From Pipra filicauda (Eukaryota > Chordata > Aves > Passeriformes > Pipridae), in the NCBI RefSeq assembly GCF_003945595.2, contig NW_024104508.1, positions 558,001 through 622,000 of the forward strand: 64,000 nucleotides of DNA, in the 5' to 3' direction. The position numbers and the translations under genes are program-made. Below, piece after piece: positions 12,309-21,972 of the stretch. The notes under the pieces were generated by a model that saw nothing but the letters and a program-made list of their open reading frames with translations, did not search any database and was not told where the DNA came from. How positions within the stretch are numbered: position 1 is the stretch's first letter; each line of letters opens with the position of its first letter.

Positions 12309-13205
12309 ATAGAATCACAAAATTAGAGAATGGTTTGGGTTGGAAAGGACCTGCTGTGGGTAAAGACACCTTCCACTAGACCAGGTTGCTCAAGTCCTCA
12401 TCCAGCCTTGCCTTGAATATGTCCAGGGATGGGGCACCCAGAACTTCTCTGGGCAACCTTTTCCAGTGCCTCACCACCCTCACAGTAAAGAATTTCTTCC
12501 TAATATCTAATCTAAGTCTGCTGTCTTTCAGTTTAAGGCCATTCCGCCTTATCCTGTCACTGCATGTCCATGTAAAAGTCCCTCTCCAGGTCTCTTGTAG
12601 GCTCTCTTCAGGTGCTGCAAGGTGCTCTAAGGTCACGCTGGAGCCTTCTCTTTTCTTGGCTGAACGACCTCAATTCCCTCTGTCTTCATAGGAGAGGTGC
12701 TCCAGCCCTGTGATTGCCTTCACGGCCCTCCTCTGGACTTGCTCCAGAAGGTCCATGTCCTTCTGCTGGGGGCCCCAGAGCTGGATGCAGTACTCGAGGT
12801 GGGGTCTCACAACAGCAGAGTAGGGAAAGAGAATCACCTTCCTTGACTTGCTGGTCACACTGCTTTGGATGCAGCCAAGGATACAGTTGGCTTTCTGGGC
12901 TGCAAGTGCACATTGCTGACTTGTGTCCAGCTCTTCATCCACCAACACCTCCAAATCTTTCTCCTCAGGGCTGCTCTCTATCCTTTCTCCACCCACCCTG
13001 TATTTGAGCTTGGGATTGCGCCAACACTAGTGCAGGATCTTGCACATGGCCTTGTTAAACTTGGTAAGTACTGCACAGGCCCACCTCTCAAGCCTGTCAA
13101 GGTCCCTTTGGGTGGTATCTCTTCCCTCCAGTGTGTTGATTATACCACACAGTTTGGTGTCATCAGCAGGTTTGCTGAGGGTCTGCTCAATCCCAACAAA
13201 CATGC
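12309..13205 (-). mobile_element. CR1 LINE fragment, 5'-truncated, second subfamily
   Basis: A minus-strand CR1 copy of about 0.9 kb. The plus strand starts with an AGAATCACAAAATTAGAG tail, followed by the ACTAGACCAGGTTGCTCAAG block typical of CR1 3' regions. About 35 bases seen in the sister copies at 31955 and 37864, between GGTTGGAAAGGAC and the ACACCTTCC block, are missing. The coding part is the C-terminal third of the reverse transcriptase, including the block after motif C (12670-12996) and a motif C region near 13150 that reads PADDTKLCG where the family has FADDTKLGG. It breaks off just upstream of that motif. It is inactive. Confidence 0.94.
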
Positions 13206-14322
13206 TAAACAATGTTGCTTTTTCCATTACAAAGAGGTGATTAGACAAGAGCAAACGATGGTTTGTGAGTCTGTGATTCCTTGGGGCTGCAGTGGGGCCA
13301 GACAGCAGGAAAGTTGCTGAATGGCCTGACATAAAAGAAGTAAATGAATCTTATGGAGCAAAATGTAAAACCTAGCAAGAGTTCTCAAAACAGCAGCACC
13401 AAAATCAAAAGTGCCATCGAATGACAATTTATGTATTGATAGAAAGAAAAAATGGAGTGCTGTGTTTATTCCTGGCAAAGAAACATTTTTCAGGTTTTTG
13501 GCATCAGTGAGGATAATCTGAATCAGTACCTTGTCACCAAAATGCATGTACGAAGACAGTCCGTAAGCATGACCTTGTTGGTGTGTTTCATTCCCAAACA
13601 CTGGCCATTTCTCTTCACTGCTAAAACAATGGGGAAAATAATTTGAACATCATAAATAAAAAGATCTGATTTCAAATAGATGAGACTATCACAGTCGTAT
13701 TTTGTGTTTAATGCATCGTTTTCAGCATAGCATAAAATGGAAATTAAAAAATTAATTAGGAATTCACCATGGATGTATCCTGTGGGACAGGTTTTCACTT
13801 CATTATTGTTTTGAGTGAAGAAAGCAGGTACAGAATAGGAAGAAATCTAGAATAGGTCCATGAAACAATAAGCTGCTCATCAAAATAACCTGATAATAAC
13901 TGTCAGCATTCAGTGGAAGATGTGTTCATAGTTAATCATTTTGATTCTTCATCGGTGAGGAAACCACAGAGTACTCTGTCCAAGTTTTTAAAGATGCCAT
14001 CCAAAATGCCGTCCAAGATTTTGATTAAAACAGAGTATGCCTTTTGCACAATGAGTTGTTATGGCTGGATCTAATTAACAATGAACAATTGGAACCACAG
14101 AAGAACAAAATAAAATAATGATTCGGATAAGTTGTAGAGCTTTTCCATTACGTAGTCCATATGACCAATCCCAAATATAAAAGTCATAGATTGGTTTTTT
14201 TTAATTTCAGGATCAAACACAAAAGTTGAAATATTATATATAACAAAAGCTCTTCTGCTTTTTAAAATTAAAAATGCTGATTTATGATTCATTGTAGCTT
14301 CGCTGCAATATTCACTTGCTTT
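13206..14322. other. Unassigned AT-rich DNA
   Basis: Short overlapping frames occur on both strands but none shows a family motif or splice context. No repeat is recognised. Confidence 0.35.
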
Positions 14323-14352
14323 GTCATAGAATCATAGAATATCCTGAGCTGG
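14323..14352 (-). repeat. CR1 3'-end stub
   Basis: A stretch of about 30 bases with two copies of the CR1 tail octamer (TCATAGAATCATAGAAT) followed by ATCCTGAGCTGGA matches the inverted terminal sequence of CR1. It then runs into a T-run. It is an extremely 5'-truncated insertion or the leftover of a decayed one. Confidence 0.7.
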
Positions 14353-14456
14353 ACTCTTTTTTTTTGTCATATATTGCATTAGTAACTGTTTCAGTGTGTT
14401 CAACTGTAACCCTAAAAATCCAATACAGAATTGCTTGCTATTACACCAATAATCAA

Positions 14457-14504
14457 TTGTTTACAAAATCTAAATTGTTTACAAAATCAGTTGTTTACAA
14501 AATC
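14457..14504 (+). repeat. Three spaced copies of a 14-base forkhead-like unit
   Basis: The unit TTGTTTACAAAATC occurs three times without mismatch at 14457-14470, 14475-14488 and 14491-14504, separated by 4 and 2 bases. Each copy contains TGTTTAC, the core recognised by forkhead (FOX) factors. This can be a small duplication, a regulatory cluster, or both. Confidence 0.85.
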
Positions 14505-14532
14505 TATCATAGATTTATCAAAATCTATGATA
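14505..14532. repeat. Perfect 12-base inverted repeat with 4-base loop
   Basis: Arms at 14505-14516 and 14521-14532 are exact reverse complements (TATCATAGATTT and AAATCTATGATA) around the loop ATCA. The first arm starts immediately after the third forkhead-like unit. It is AT-rich and has no T-run typical of a terminator. Confidence 0.85.
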
Positions 14533-14879
14533 ATGAATTATTGATCTTAGAGAAGATGTTTGGGAAAGTAATTCCAGGTTTTTTTACTGTAGTTTCTTGA
14601 ATAATGGTCAGATTCTCCCATTCTAATTTACCAAGAAGCCAGTAGGATCAAAAGGATCTCAGGATAAATTTATACAAAATGTTTTGACTTTATTTGTGAT
14701 TCCCAGCTCAATGTTTTATTTTGAGGAGATGTAGAAATCTTCCTGACTTAACAAAAACAGAAACTATAGTGGCAATTGATAACTAAATAACCAGTGTGCA
14801 CCATATTGTAAAATAACTTCTCAGCTACGTTCTGCTCAGGGAATATATTGAAGTGAAACCTAACCTAACATCCTCTTTA

Positions 14880-15480
14880 ATTCAGATGGTGGGATGCTTG
14901 ATGTCATCTTTTTTGTGTTTCCTCACTGCTGGGACAAGCTGGCTGGCAGCTTGGTTCAAAGCATCCTCAGGGCACAGCGTTAACTGGTATGCATCCCCTG
15001 GGGAATGCTGTGCAACCAGCCACAGGTCTCTGGTGCATGGGGAACACCTATCCTCAGGAAGCTGCTGGTAGAACGGGAGATCCAGAATACTGGCTGCATC
15101 CCCCATACATTGAGGCATCCCACTCCTGCGCGTCCAAGTGCCTTTCATGACTAGATGGACCAGTGCAAAGGCAAGAATATGGTCGTTGTCCTCAGTGGTG
15201 TGTTACTTACATTGTCCTTCGTGTGCAGGTGTCCTTATGGTAGCCTGACCCACAGCTGGAGTGGGCTCATCGATCAGTGGTTCTGCTTGTGCTTGTTGTG
15301 CAACAAACTGTGCAGCTTCTTGGTGTTGGCTGGTGGGGCCGGCACGCACCACCTTTTGGTCTCTGCTCCCATTTCACTGCCAAGGTTTGCAGCAGCTGAT
15401 GTGCTTTGGCTGATTGCTGGAGTACATCATCTACCTTTAGTGTGTTTTGTTTTGGGCTCAAAGTTTGCTGTGCTCGTTCA
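14880..15480 (-). pseudogene. Unassigned frame-broken coding relic, possibly retroelement-derived
   Basis: The block is richer in G and C than its surroundings and has several long minus-strand frames. Read on the minus strand from about 15461, one frame carries a Q/A-rich stretch (QQSAKAHQLLQTLAVKWEQR). Open sequence with similar composition continues in another frame from about 15345 down to about 15195, which suggests a frameshift. A second open piece follows at 14882-15148, rich in Cys, Gln and Pro. The composition resembles structural proteins of endogenous retroviruses or an old processed pseudogene, but I cannot assign a family. The long plus-strand frame at 15155-15601 is the shadow of the same block. 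Confidence 0.25.
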
Positions 15481-15601
15481 TCATAATTTGCTGACCGTAA
15501 AACAGGTGTATGCTATCAACTTCAGCCTACGTAGGAGAGCTTGGCAGAGTCTGCAGGCATCCTTTAGGGATGACAAGCATTTTGAATCCTTTTTATGGTA
15601 A

Positions 15602-16289
15602 CATTATAAAAGGGTCCTTAGTGTAAGTGGTGATAATGCTCAGAGGATTTCTTTAAAAAAGTTATTTTGAGTATAGTATTTCTTTTAATATATCCTTATG
15701 CATAAACCCTCTTGCTGTAATTACAGCTTTGTAAATCCCCATTATTTGTTCTCTCTTTATAACAAAGGATTTGTTTGTTAAGTTACAATTGTAAATACCT
15801 CATAAACCTGGCAGCTGAATATTATCCGTGATATACTGGGGGAAGAAAGCAGCAAATACCACCATCTTTCTAAAAATACAGACGTGTAAATGAAGCCTTT
15901 TTTTATGGAGCATCCAAAGTGGGGAAAATACCACTTTCCCCTTTCCTGCTGGTTGTGCATTCAAAGGTTTTCAATGTGCATGAATGCAGTTTTGAATTTG
16001 AGTACTTCGATAGATTTTTTTAATTCTGATTTCATTTGGTAGAAATAAACATAAAAGACAATTCCAGTGGATTGGCTTTGATTCATTGCTACATAGTTTC
16101 TAAACAAATGTCTAAATCTGTCAGTTTGGCTCTTAATTGGAGTTTAGCCCAAATCCACCTTTCAAAAAAAACTGGGAGCTTCAGCATGCTTGACCTTAGC
16201 TCCACAAAATAACGCAAATATAATTTCTTAAGGCTTTTATCCTGTTAGCTTAGCCAGAAAACCTTGATTCAACAATATTTTGTATTTAG
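15602..16289. other. Putative intron
   Basis: AT-rich sequence without a recognisable feature. Its last bases (tattttgtatttag) are a moderate acceptor for the next candidate exon. Confidence 0.35.
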
Positions 16290-16413
16290 TCATAGTTGGT
16301 TATCACTAGCAAATGATGTCATTGTCACTAACAGTGTTTTCCACCACGTCTTCACAGAAGATGAAGTTAGGCAGCTGCAGACACTACTGAAATATAACTT
16401 TGTTTCAGTGAAG
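16290..16413 (+). CDS. Candidate coding exon of an unrecognised gene
   Basis: A 124-base segment preceded by a moderate acceptor (tattttgtatttag) and followed by a donor with G at the fifth position (AAG|gtttgt). One leading base completes a codon from upstream and 41 codons follow, ending on a codon boundary. The peptide includes VFTEDEVRQLQTLLKYNF, which looks like a folded helical segment, but I recognise no family. The start phase fits the ends of the segments at 815 and 5751, and the end phase fits the start of the segment at 18392. The frame stays open for 19 codons past the donor, so a read-through variant cannot be excluded. The exon call is inference from splice signals, phase and protein-like composition. 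Confidence 0.33.
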
Positions 16414-18391
16414 GTTTGTATTTACTCTATATACTGGGCACAGGGAGACGATTTCCAAAGCCCTTCTTAGAAATACCAGTTTCTGTTTCATTGTCTGTTT
16501 CTTATATAGGGAACCAAAACTGCCATGTGAAAAGCACTTCCCAGCAGAATTGCTGCCTGATGATCATACAGCATTTTTGTACGATATACCTTAAAATCTT
16601 TACAGTGCCATAAATAAGGAGAAATTACTCTTCTCTTTAAGCTTGCTTCCACTGACGTTCAGATGTCAGATTTCCATTTTATTTATTCTTTGGGTATTTA
16701 TCATATCTTTCAAAATGTATGAGAGCTTAAGGACATATTTCTTGCTCGAATCATGCAGTCTGTGCCACAGTTCTCAACTGCTTTGGAACAATTTACTGGG
16801 ACATGTGCTATACTTAGGACTTAAATGAAGGCACGTGCCATACAGGTAGGAAAAAAGTAGAAGAAAGAAATGTAACAAAAAAAGATCCTAAAATCAAAGA
16901 CAAAGCAGTTAATACACTACAGACCAGTTCACCATATTTTTCCATCATTAGAAGCATGTATTAAACCTCTGCTTTTATAGAATTTGATTTAATTTTGGGT
17001 GGAATTACCATGACAGCTGCACTCCTGTGTGCAGGTATAATGGTTGTCATCCACCATCCCAAGGACAACAGAGCACCACCAACTTAGTTATTACAAAAAG
17101 CAGTGGGGGAAAAAAATACATATTCTGAATGTGTCATGAGTTGGTGACAGCCTGCCTTTATTATGTTCTGGGATGTGTTGGATTGCTACTGACACCCTGA
17201 AAAAGATAACATAACAAAGTCTGTCATGTTTTATTCCAAGAATCAATAATGAACCTCACTGGCTGGGGATATTATGCAGTAATACTTACTGTATATTTGT
17301 CCTTGAATATACTAGGTTTTTTTAGTTCAGCCATCCCATAGAAGAAAACTAGGGACAATTAAGTCAACAGTAATCATTCTCATGTCAGTGGGGTAATTAT
17401 AAGCAGAAAAATATGTGCTTTCCGATAAAAGGTTTGAAGGTCCAAAGTCTGATCTCTGCTGTAGTTTATGCTTACTCAGACATACAGACAATGATTAAAA
17501 TCAGGCATCTGGTGTAAAACAATCTAAATCTAAGGATGATTGAATGGATGATGAAACCTCGTTTGGCTGTCTCAGCTTGTTTGCTCCCTGAGTTCCTCTT
17601 CAGTAAGCTGGAGGAAGAGACGAGAAAATTCCAGGGTGCTGTTTGTACCATCAATCTCAGAAGCAGTGACTTCCACCGATAACTGCAGTATATGGATAAA
17701 CTCGTGTGGGGTGTATACCTCTGAGTTTGCAATAAGTTGCATGTAAAGCCTGAAGGTTCCCCTCAGATTTGACTATTAGTTAGGGTTCTTTTAAGTTTTG
17801 GGCAATAGTCAGAAAGGTGATGAACGTCAGTAGTTCAAAAATATGTATGAAGGCCTGTTTTCAACATCCTGATGCTTTTTGCAATTGAGTTTTTGGTCCT
17901 AGGCAAGGTTTTCAAGTCTAACGTGAATGCCAGGTTTCTTGGTGGCTACGGTGTGCATCGTTTTACTTTCAGTGGCACTGGGCCAGGCCCTACAGAGATG
18001 AAATCCTTAAATATCTTTCAGAGGAAGAAAATAATTGGGTTTAGGGCATATGATTATGTTATACACAGAGAGAATAGCCGCCCTTTTCTGGAATCTGCTT
18101 TAGTTCTCTTGAATTCAATAAACTCTTTCATTGCAACAATAAGCTTTTCCTTTTACTGGCATAAATAATGTATTTTTTTATAAAAAATAGAGAAATAAGT
18201 TTGAAGATTTTAAACAATTATGTTTGGAACAGTTTTTATTTTAAAAGTAAATTAATTTATCTTTGTCCTTTTTGAAGTCAAGGAGAATTGTGACATTAAC
18301 ATTGATAATGTTAATACAATGTACTGTAATAGAACTTGAAGGTGTACTTGCCAAAGTGTATTTTAATCTTGTTAATTCTTCATTAAAACAG
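16414..18391. other. Putative intron
   Basis: Mostly AT-rich. A segment at about 16509-16593 follows an AG and encodes 27 codons (PCEKHFPAELLPDDHTAF within it) before a stop. Its frame does not match the phase of the segment before it, so it is not called. An open frame at 17872-18168 has no family signature. Confidence 0.3.
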
Positions 18392-18493
18392 AGAATTGTA
18401 ATGGAAATGCTGGCAAAACAGGACTGCAGACATTACTGTCTGGACTCATCATTTACTGAAGAAGATAATAGCTTCTGGACAGCTTATTTGTAG
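18392..18493 (+). CDS. Candidate terminal coding exon with stop codon
   Basis: The segment follows an AT-rich acceptor (cttcattaaaacag). It is open from its first base for 33 codons and ends at TAG (18491-18493). The peptide contains QDCRHYCLDSSFTEEDNSFW, which reads as protein-like (charged, aromatic and cysteine residues, no low complexity). It begins on a codon boundary, in phase with the end of the segment at 16290. An AATAAA lies at 18716-18721, a plausible polyadenylation signal 223 bases past the stop. I do not recognise the C-terminus. The open frame extends upstream to 18263, so the exon start rests only on the acceptor. Confidence 0.33.
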   Translation, partial: RIVMEMLAKQDCRHYCLDSSFTEEDNSFWTAYL

Positions 18494-18715
18494 CATTTTC
18501 GGTAAAGCAGCTGTGAGTTTTTATTCTCTAGAGTGGTCTCAACAAGCATACAGTGGTAGCAATGGTGATTTTTGTTTCCTCATTATTTCACCTCTGCACA
18601 GTTGGGCCAAGCTACCTGGCTAAAATTTAAGACTTCTTAGACCCAGAAGAAGGGCTAGCTTCCAAAAAATCATTGAAGTTCCTGATTTCTAGGACAACCA
18701 GTCATTAAGAGCAAT

Positions 18716-18721
18716 AATAAA
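18716..18721 (+). promoter_or_regulatory. Possible polyadenylation signal AATAAA
   Basis: A canonical hexamer about 220 bases downstream of the candidate terminal stop codon. Such hexamers are frequent in AT-rich DNA, so its use depends on whether the upstream exon is real. Confidence 0.25.
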
Positions 18722-21700
18722 TGGTGATGCTTTTTTTGGCATTTTCTTGGGGAGCAGGACAGATGTGAGATGGTGGCTCTGTGACTGGTCATGGTGATGG
18801 GGCAGCAGAGCACAGAGCACATATTCCTCTTGCATTTGGCAGTCATACATAGGCATGTATAGCTGTGGGTGGGGTTATGTGCGTTTTTTTGGCAACAGTG
18901 GTTAATTTTTAATCTGTATGTATGCTTTATCTGGAACTATTTTATGAGTTTTCTGCCTTCCGGCTATGATCTTGTCTTTGCTGTCCAATCTAAACACTGG
19001 CTTTCTTCTACCCTTTTATCCTGCAGAGAGCATATACCCGCATCACAATTGTGATTAGCATTGTACTGGTAGTAAACATTCTCAGGATGCATCCCTAGGT
19101 CTCAGAGTTTAGGCTATGCACACAGGCCTGTCTGCTGCCTTGCAGCACTGCCCAGTCCAAGGCATGCTTTGCAGAGCTCCAGAAATGAGAATGCCTGTCA
19201 CAGATTAGACTTTGGCATGCTGCAGTCATGGCTTTTCACTCTACAGAGTGCATGGCACAACTTGCTAACTACTGCAAGTACTGGAACTGTGAAATCAAAT
19301 GGCCTTGAGTCAAGACTGGTGTGGCAAGAAGAATTAAGTTACCTTTCTGTGCCAGCAGATTTCATTGCATCTTGAGGAAGAGCTTTGCTGAGGGAGGTCA
19401 GTGAGATTTTCTCTGATTTTTTTTTTTTTCTTTTTCCCCCCTCACATGCATTTTAATTCTTACTGGGAGCTTCTAAACAGCAGAACTGAAAGCCAAACTT
19501 ACTGGTGTGTCTTTAAGAATGAATTTATCTCCTAGTCAGGATTGTTGGTTCCCCACCCCTTTCTTTTTCCTTCCTTGGCTCTGAGGGAATGAGAACTCTG
19601 TGGCTTTTTCAGGTCTGGGTGGCTTTTTGTCATCTTTTGTGAAAAAGGAAATTGTAGTTACTTTGCTCAGTCAGTCTCTTTGTGGACCGCTGAACGTCAG
19701 AGGATTCTGCAGGGACTACAAAAGTAAACTGAAACAAATTCTGGGTGGTTGTGAATCGGTCTAGAGAACTGAATAGATTTTCGTCTTTTGGTAACTTTAG
19801 GTTGTTTTTTTCTAAATGAAGATGTCTGTGATGGGTGTCAGGAGCCTGAAAATAAGTCTTAATAGGATGAATAGGATTTTGTTGGATAAGAAGAAAATGT
19901 TAAGAAGAAAAGTAGTTCTCTCATCCCTGATCTGATATCTGCTCAAAGACGTAGGCAGAATATGTAGTTTAAATTTTCTCAAGTGCACCTGGATGTCTTT
20001 TCTCCTACTGCATACTGGATAAGTGCTGGATCATTTGGAAATAACTTGTTTTAGCTAATTGGGTGTATTCATTATAGGGATCAACCCCCTATTTTAGTTA
20101 ATGGCAAGATGTGTTTCTGTATCTTCAGTTTTGCAGTTTCTGCTAAACAGAAGAGGTGAAATAATGATGACTGAAACAAAAAGGAACATTTTTATGTGTA
20201 CAACTCCATGCAGTCAGGAAATTTCTAAATGTGGCAAAGGAGGAAATTTATTCTGCTGTCCGATCATTTTGGCAATATTGATTTTCTGTGGTCCGATGAG
20301 TCAGTGGTGAATCTTCTTTGAGAAAAATCATGAATAGCATCAATAGCAAAGTACATCATAAAAATAATCTTTGTCAGTAGATTTTCTTAGTGTTAGTTTT
20401 AGTATTTACAAGATTGGTTCTTGAGATGAAAAAGATGGAGCTTGCTGAAAGATTTTTTTTTTTTTTTACCTGAATTCAAAGGACAGTGGTAAATACCTTG
20501 TTGAATTTACACAGCCTGTTGTCACTGAGTGTGGACAGTTGTCTGCTTGGTTTAACTTAATGGTACTGATGTGCCTTTGAGGCAGTCTGCTAGAATCCTT
20601 CCAGAGTCTGTCCAGAGTTAACACATTTGGTGACTGGCAGCAAGTATAGATTTTACTGTAAAGAGGCATATGCTTAGAAAAATGACACATCTGAATATTG
20701 CAACAAAAATGTCTTGATTTTTTTTTTTTTTGGTAATGCTCTCACCCTCCATCTAAGCAAGGAGGCATTAAGCATGAAGTACAAGCAATAAACAGGAAGT
20801 ATCATATTTTTATTTGAAAGTGTAGAGCCCACACTTTCGAAAGAGTGAAACTCTTTGCGAAGGTGTCAGAGGTGGATAAACAGGAAACCGGACAAGTCTT
20901 CTGCAGGGACCATTGAACTCTTGGAACCTCACTTACCCACTGTGGTTTCGGGCACACTGGGGTGGGGGTTATCTCCACTTGGATAGAAGCCAGATCATCT
21001 GAAGACAGAAGCTTCCTGCTACCTGATGGAGAACAGTAGTGGGTCCTCATGAGCAAATCTCTGCTGAGACCATCAGGCTAGAGAGGCAGCAGGGCCCGTG
21101 AGAACCTATGATGGGAGGTGCTGATGACCCTCATTATAGCTTGTCCTGTTATCAACAGCTAGATCAGATAAGGAAAACTTATGCAAATCGTTTCTTGAAG
21201 CATGCTAGGGGTTTTTTCTTTATGGGAGTCACAAACTCTGCCAAAGTAAGCTTTCATTCTTCTTTAAAAGTATGTAGGATGCACTAAATAAGCTTCAAAG
21301 CAGCTTGTGCTGTGTTTGTAGCATGGAAATACTGTGCTTTAAAAGCTATGGATCTTGTCACAAGTCCAGGATGACTTTTAGTCTTCTTCAGACTTGCCTC
21401 TGTACCTGCTTTATGATTAAAACAGACTCTCCTGTAAGATACTCCTTTCCCTTCCCAGAAAGAACCATTCTGGTCCCATAAATTTTGTGCTGTGGACCAC
21501 TGTAGTATTGTGACAGGTGAGTAATAAAGAATCAGAGATGTAATACGTCCTCAGTTGCACTCTGTCTTGCTTCAATGGGTGTTTTGCATGAGAAAAGTAA
21601 GAAGGATTTAGCCCGTGCTGTAATAAATCCCACTCAATCCTATTGAAACCCTGCGTAGCATCCAGTGATAAAATACCTACTGATTCTGTCCCTTGATTAC

Positions 21701-21948
21701 AGCAAAATCTTTCTTAAATTACGTCTTGTGGGTTACCCACACCTAAAGCCAGATAGGTAAATGTGAACGAATCTGGTGCTGATGAATGTTTTTAATAGCT
21801 GATTATTAGAAGGAGCTGTAGAAAATTAAACCCATGAGGGTTTTATATATTTTACTAAGAAATTAAATGACCTTATAGTTATTCTTTTTCCTTTAAAGGT
21901 TCACATGTGCAGATACTCCGTTATGGGAAATCAGACATTGTAAATGTC
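18722..21948. other. Unassigned DNA with two T-runs
   Basis: T-runs lie near 19420, 20455 and 20720. Splice-bounded short segments at 21459-21516 and 21703-21756 are each open in one frame, but their phases cannot be joined, so they are not called as exons. No repeat is recognised. Confidence 0.3.
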
Positions 21949-21972
21949 AGTCAGCTCTCATGAGCTGACTCA
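21949..21972. repeat. 9-base hairpin overlapping a consensus AP-1 site
   Basis: AGTCAGCTC and GAGCTGACT form perfect arms (21949-21957 and 21962-21970) around TCAT. The right arm runs into TGACTCA at 21966-21972, the consensus bZIP/AP-1 heptamer. Confidence 0.75.

Noticed and set aside
12376..13332. Several plus- and minus-strand frames of about 100-150 codons
   Set aside because: They are pieces or antisense shadows of the CR1 copy at 12309-13205.
15155..15601. 148-codon plus-strand frame rich in hydrophobic residues
   Set aside because: It is antisense to the minus-strand relic, begins without a good start context and has no domain.
16509..16593. Exon-like segment after an AG that encodes 27 codons and a stop
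   Set aside because: Its protein-like frame does not match the phase of the segment at 16290, and the matching frame stops after six codons.
21703..21756. 54-base splice-bounded segment
   Set aside because: Its frame cannot be joined to the nearby segment at 21459 without a stop.
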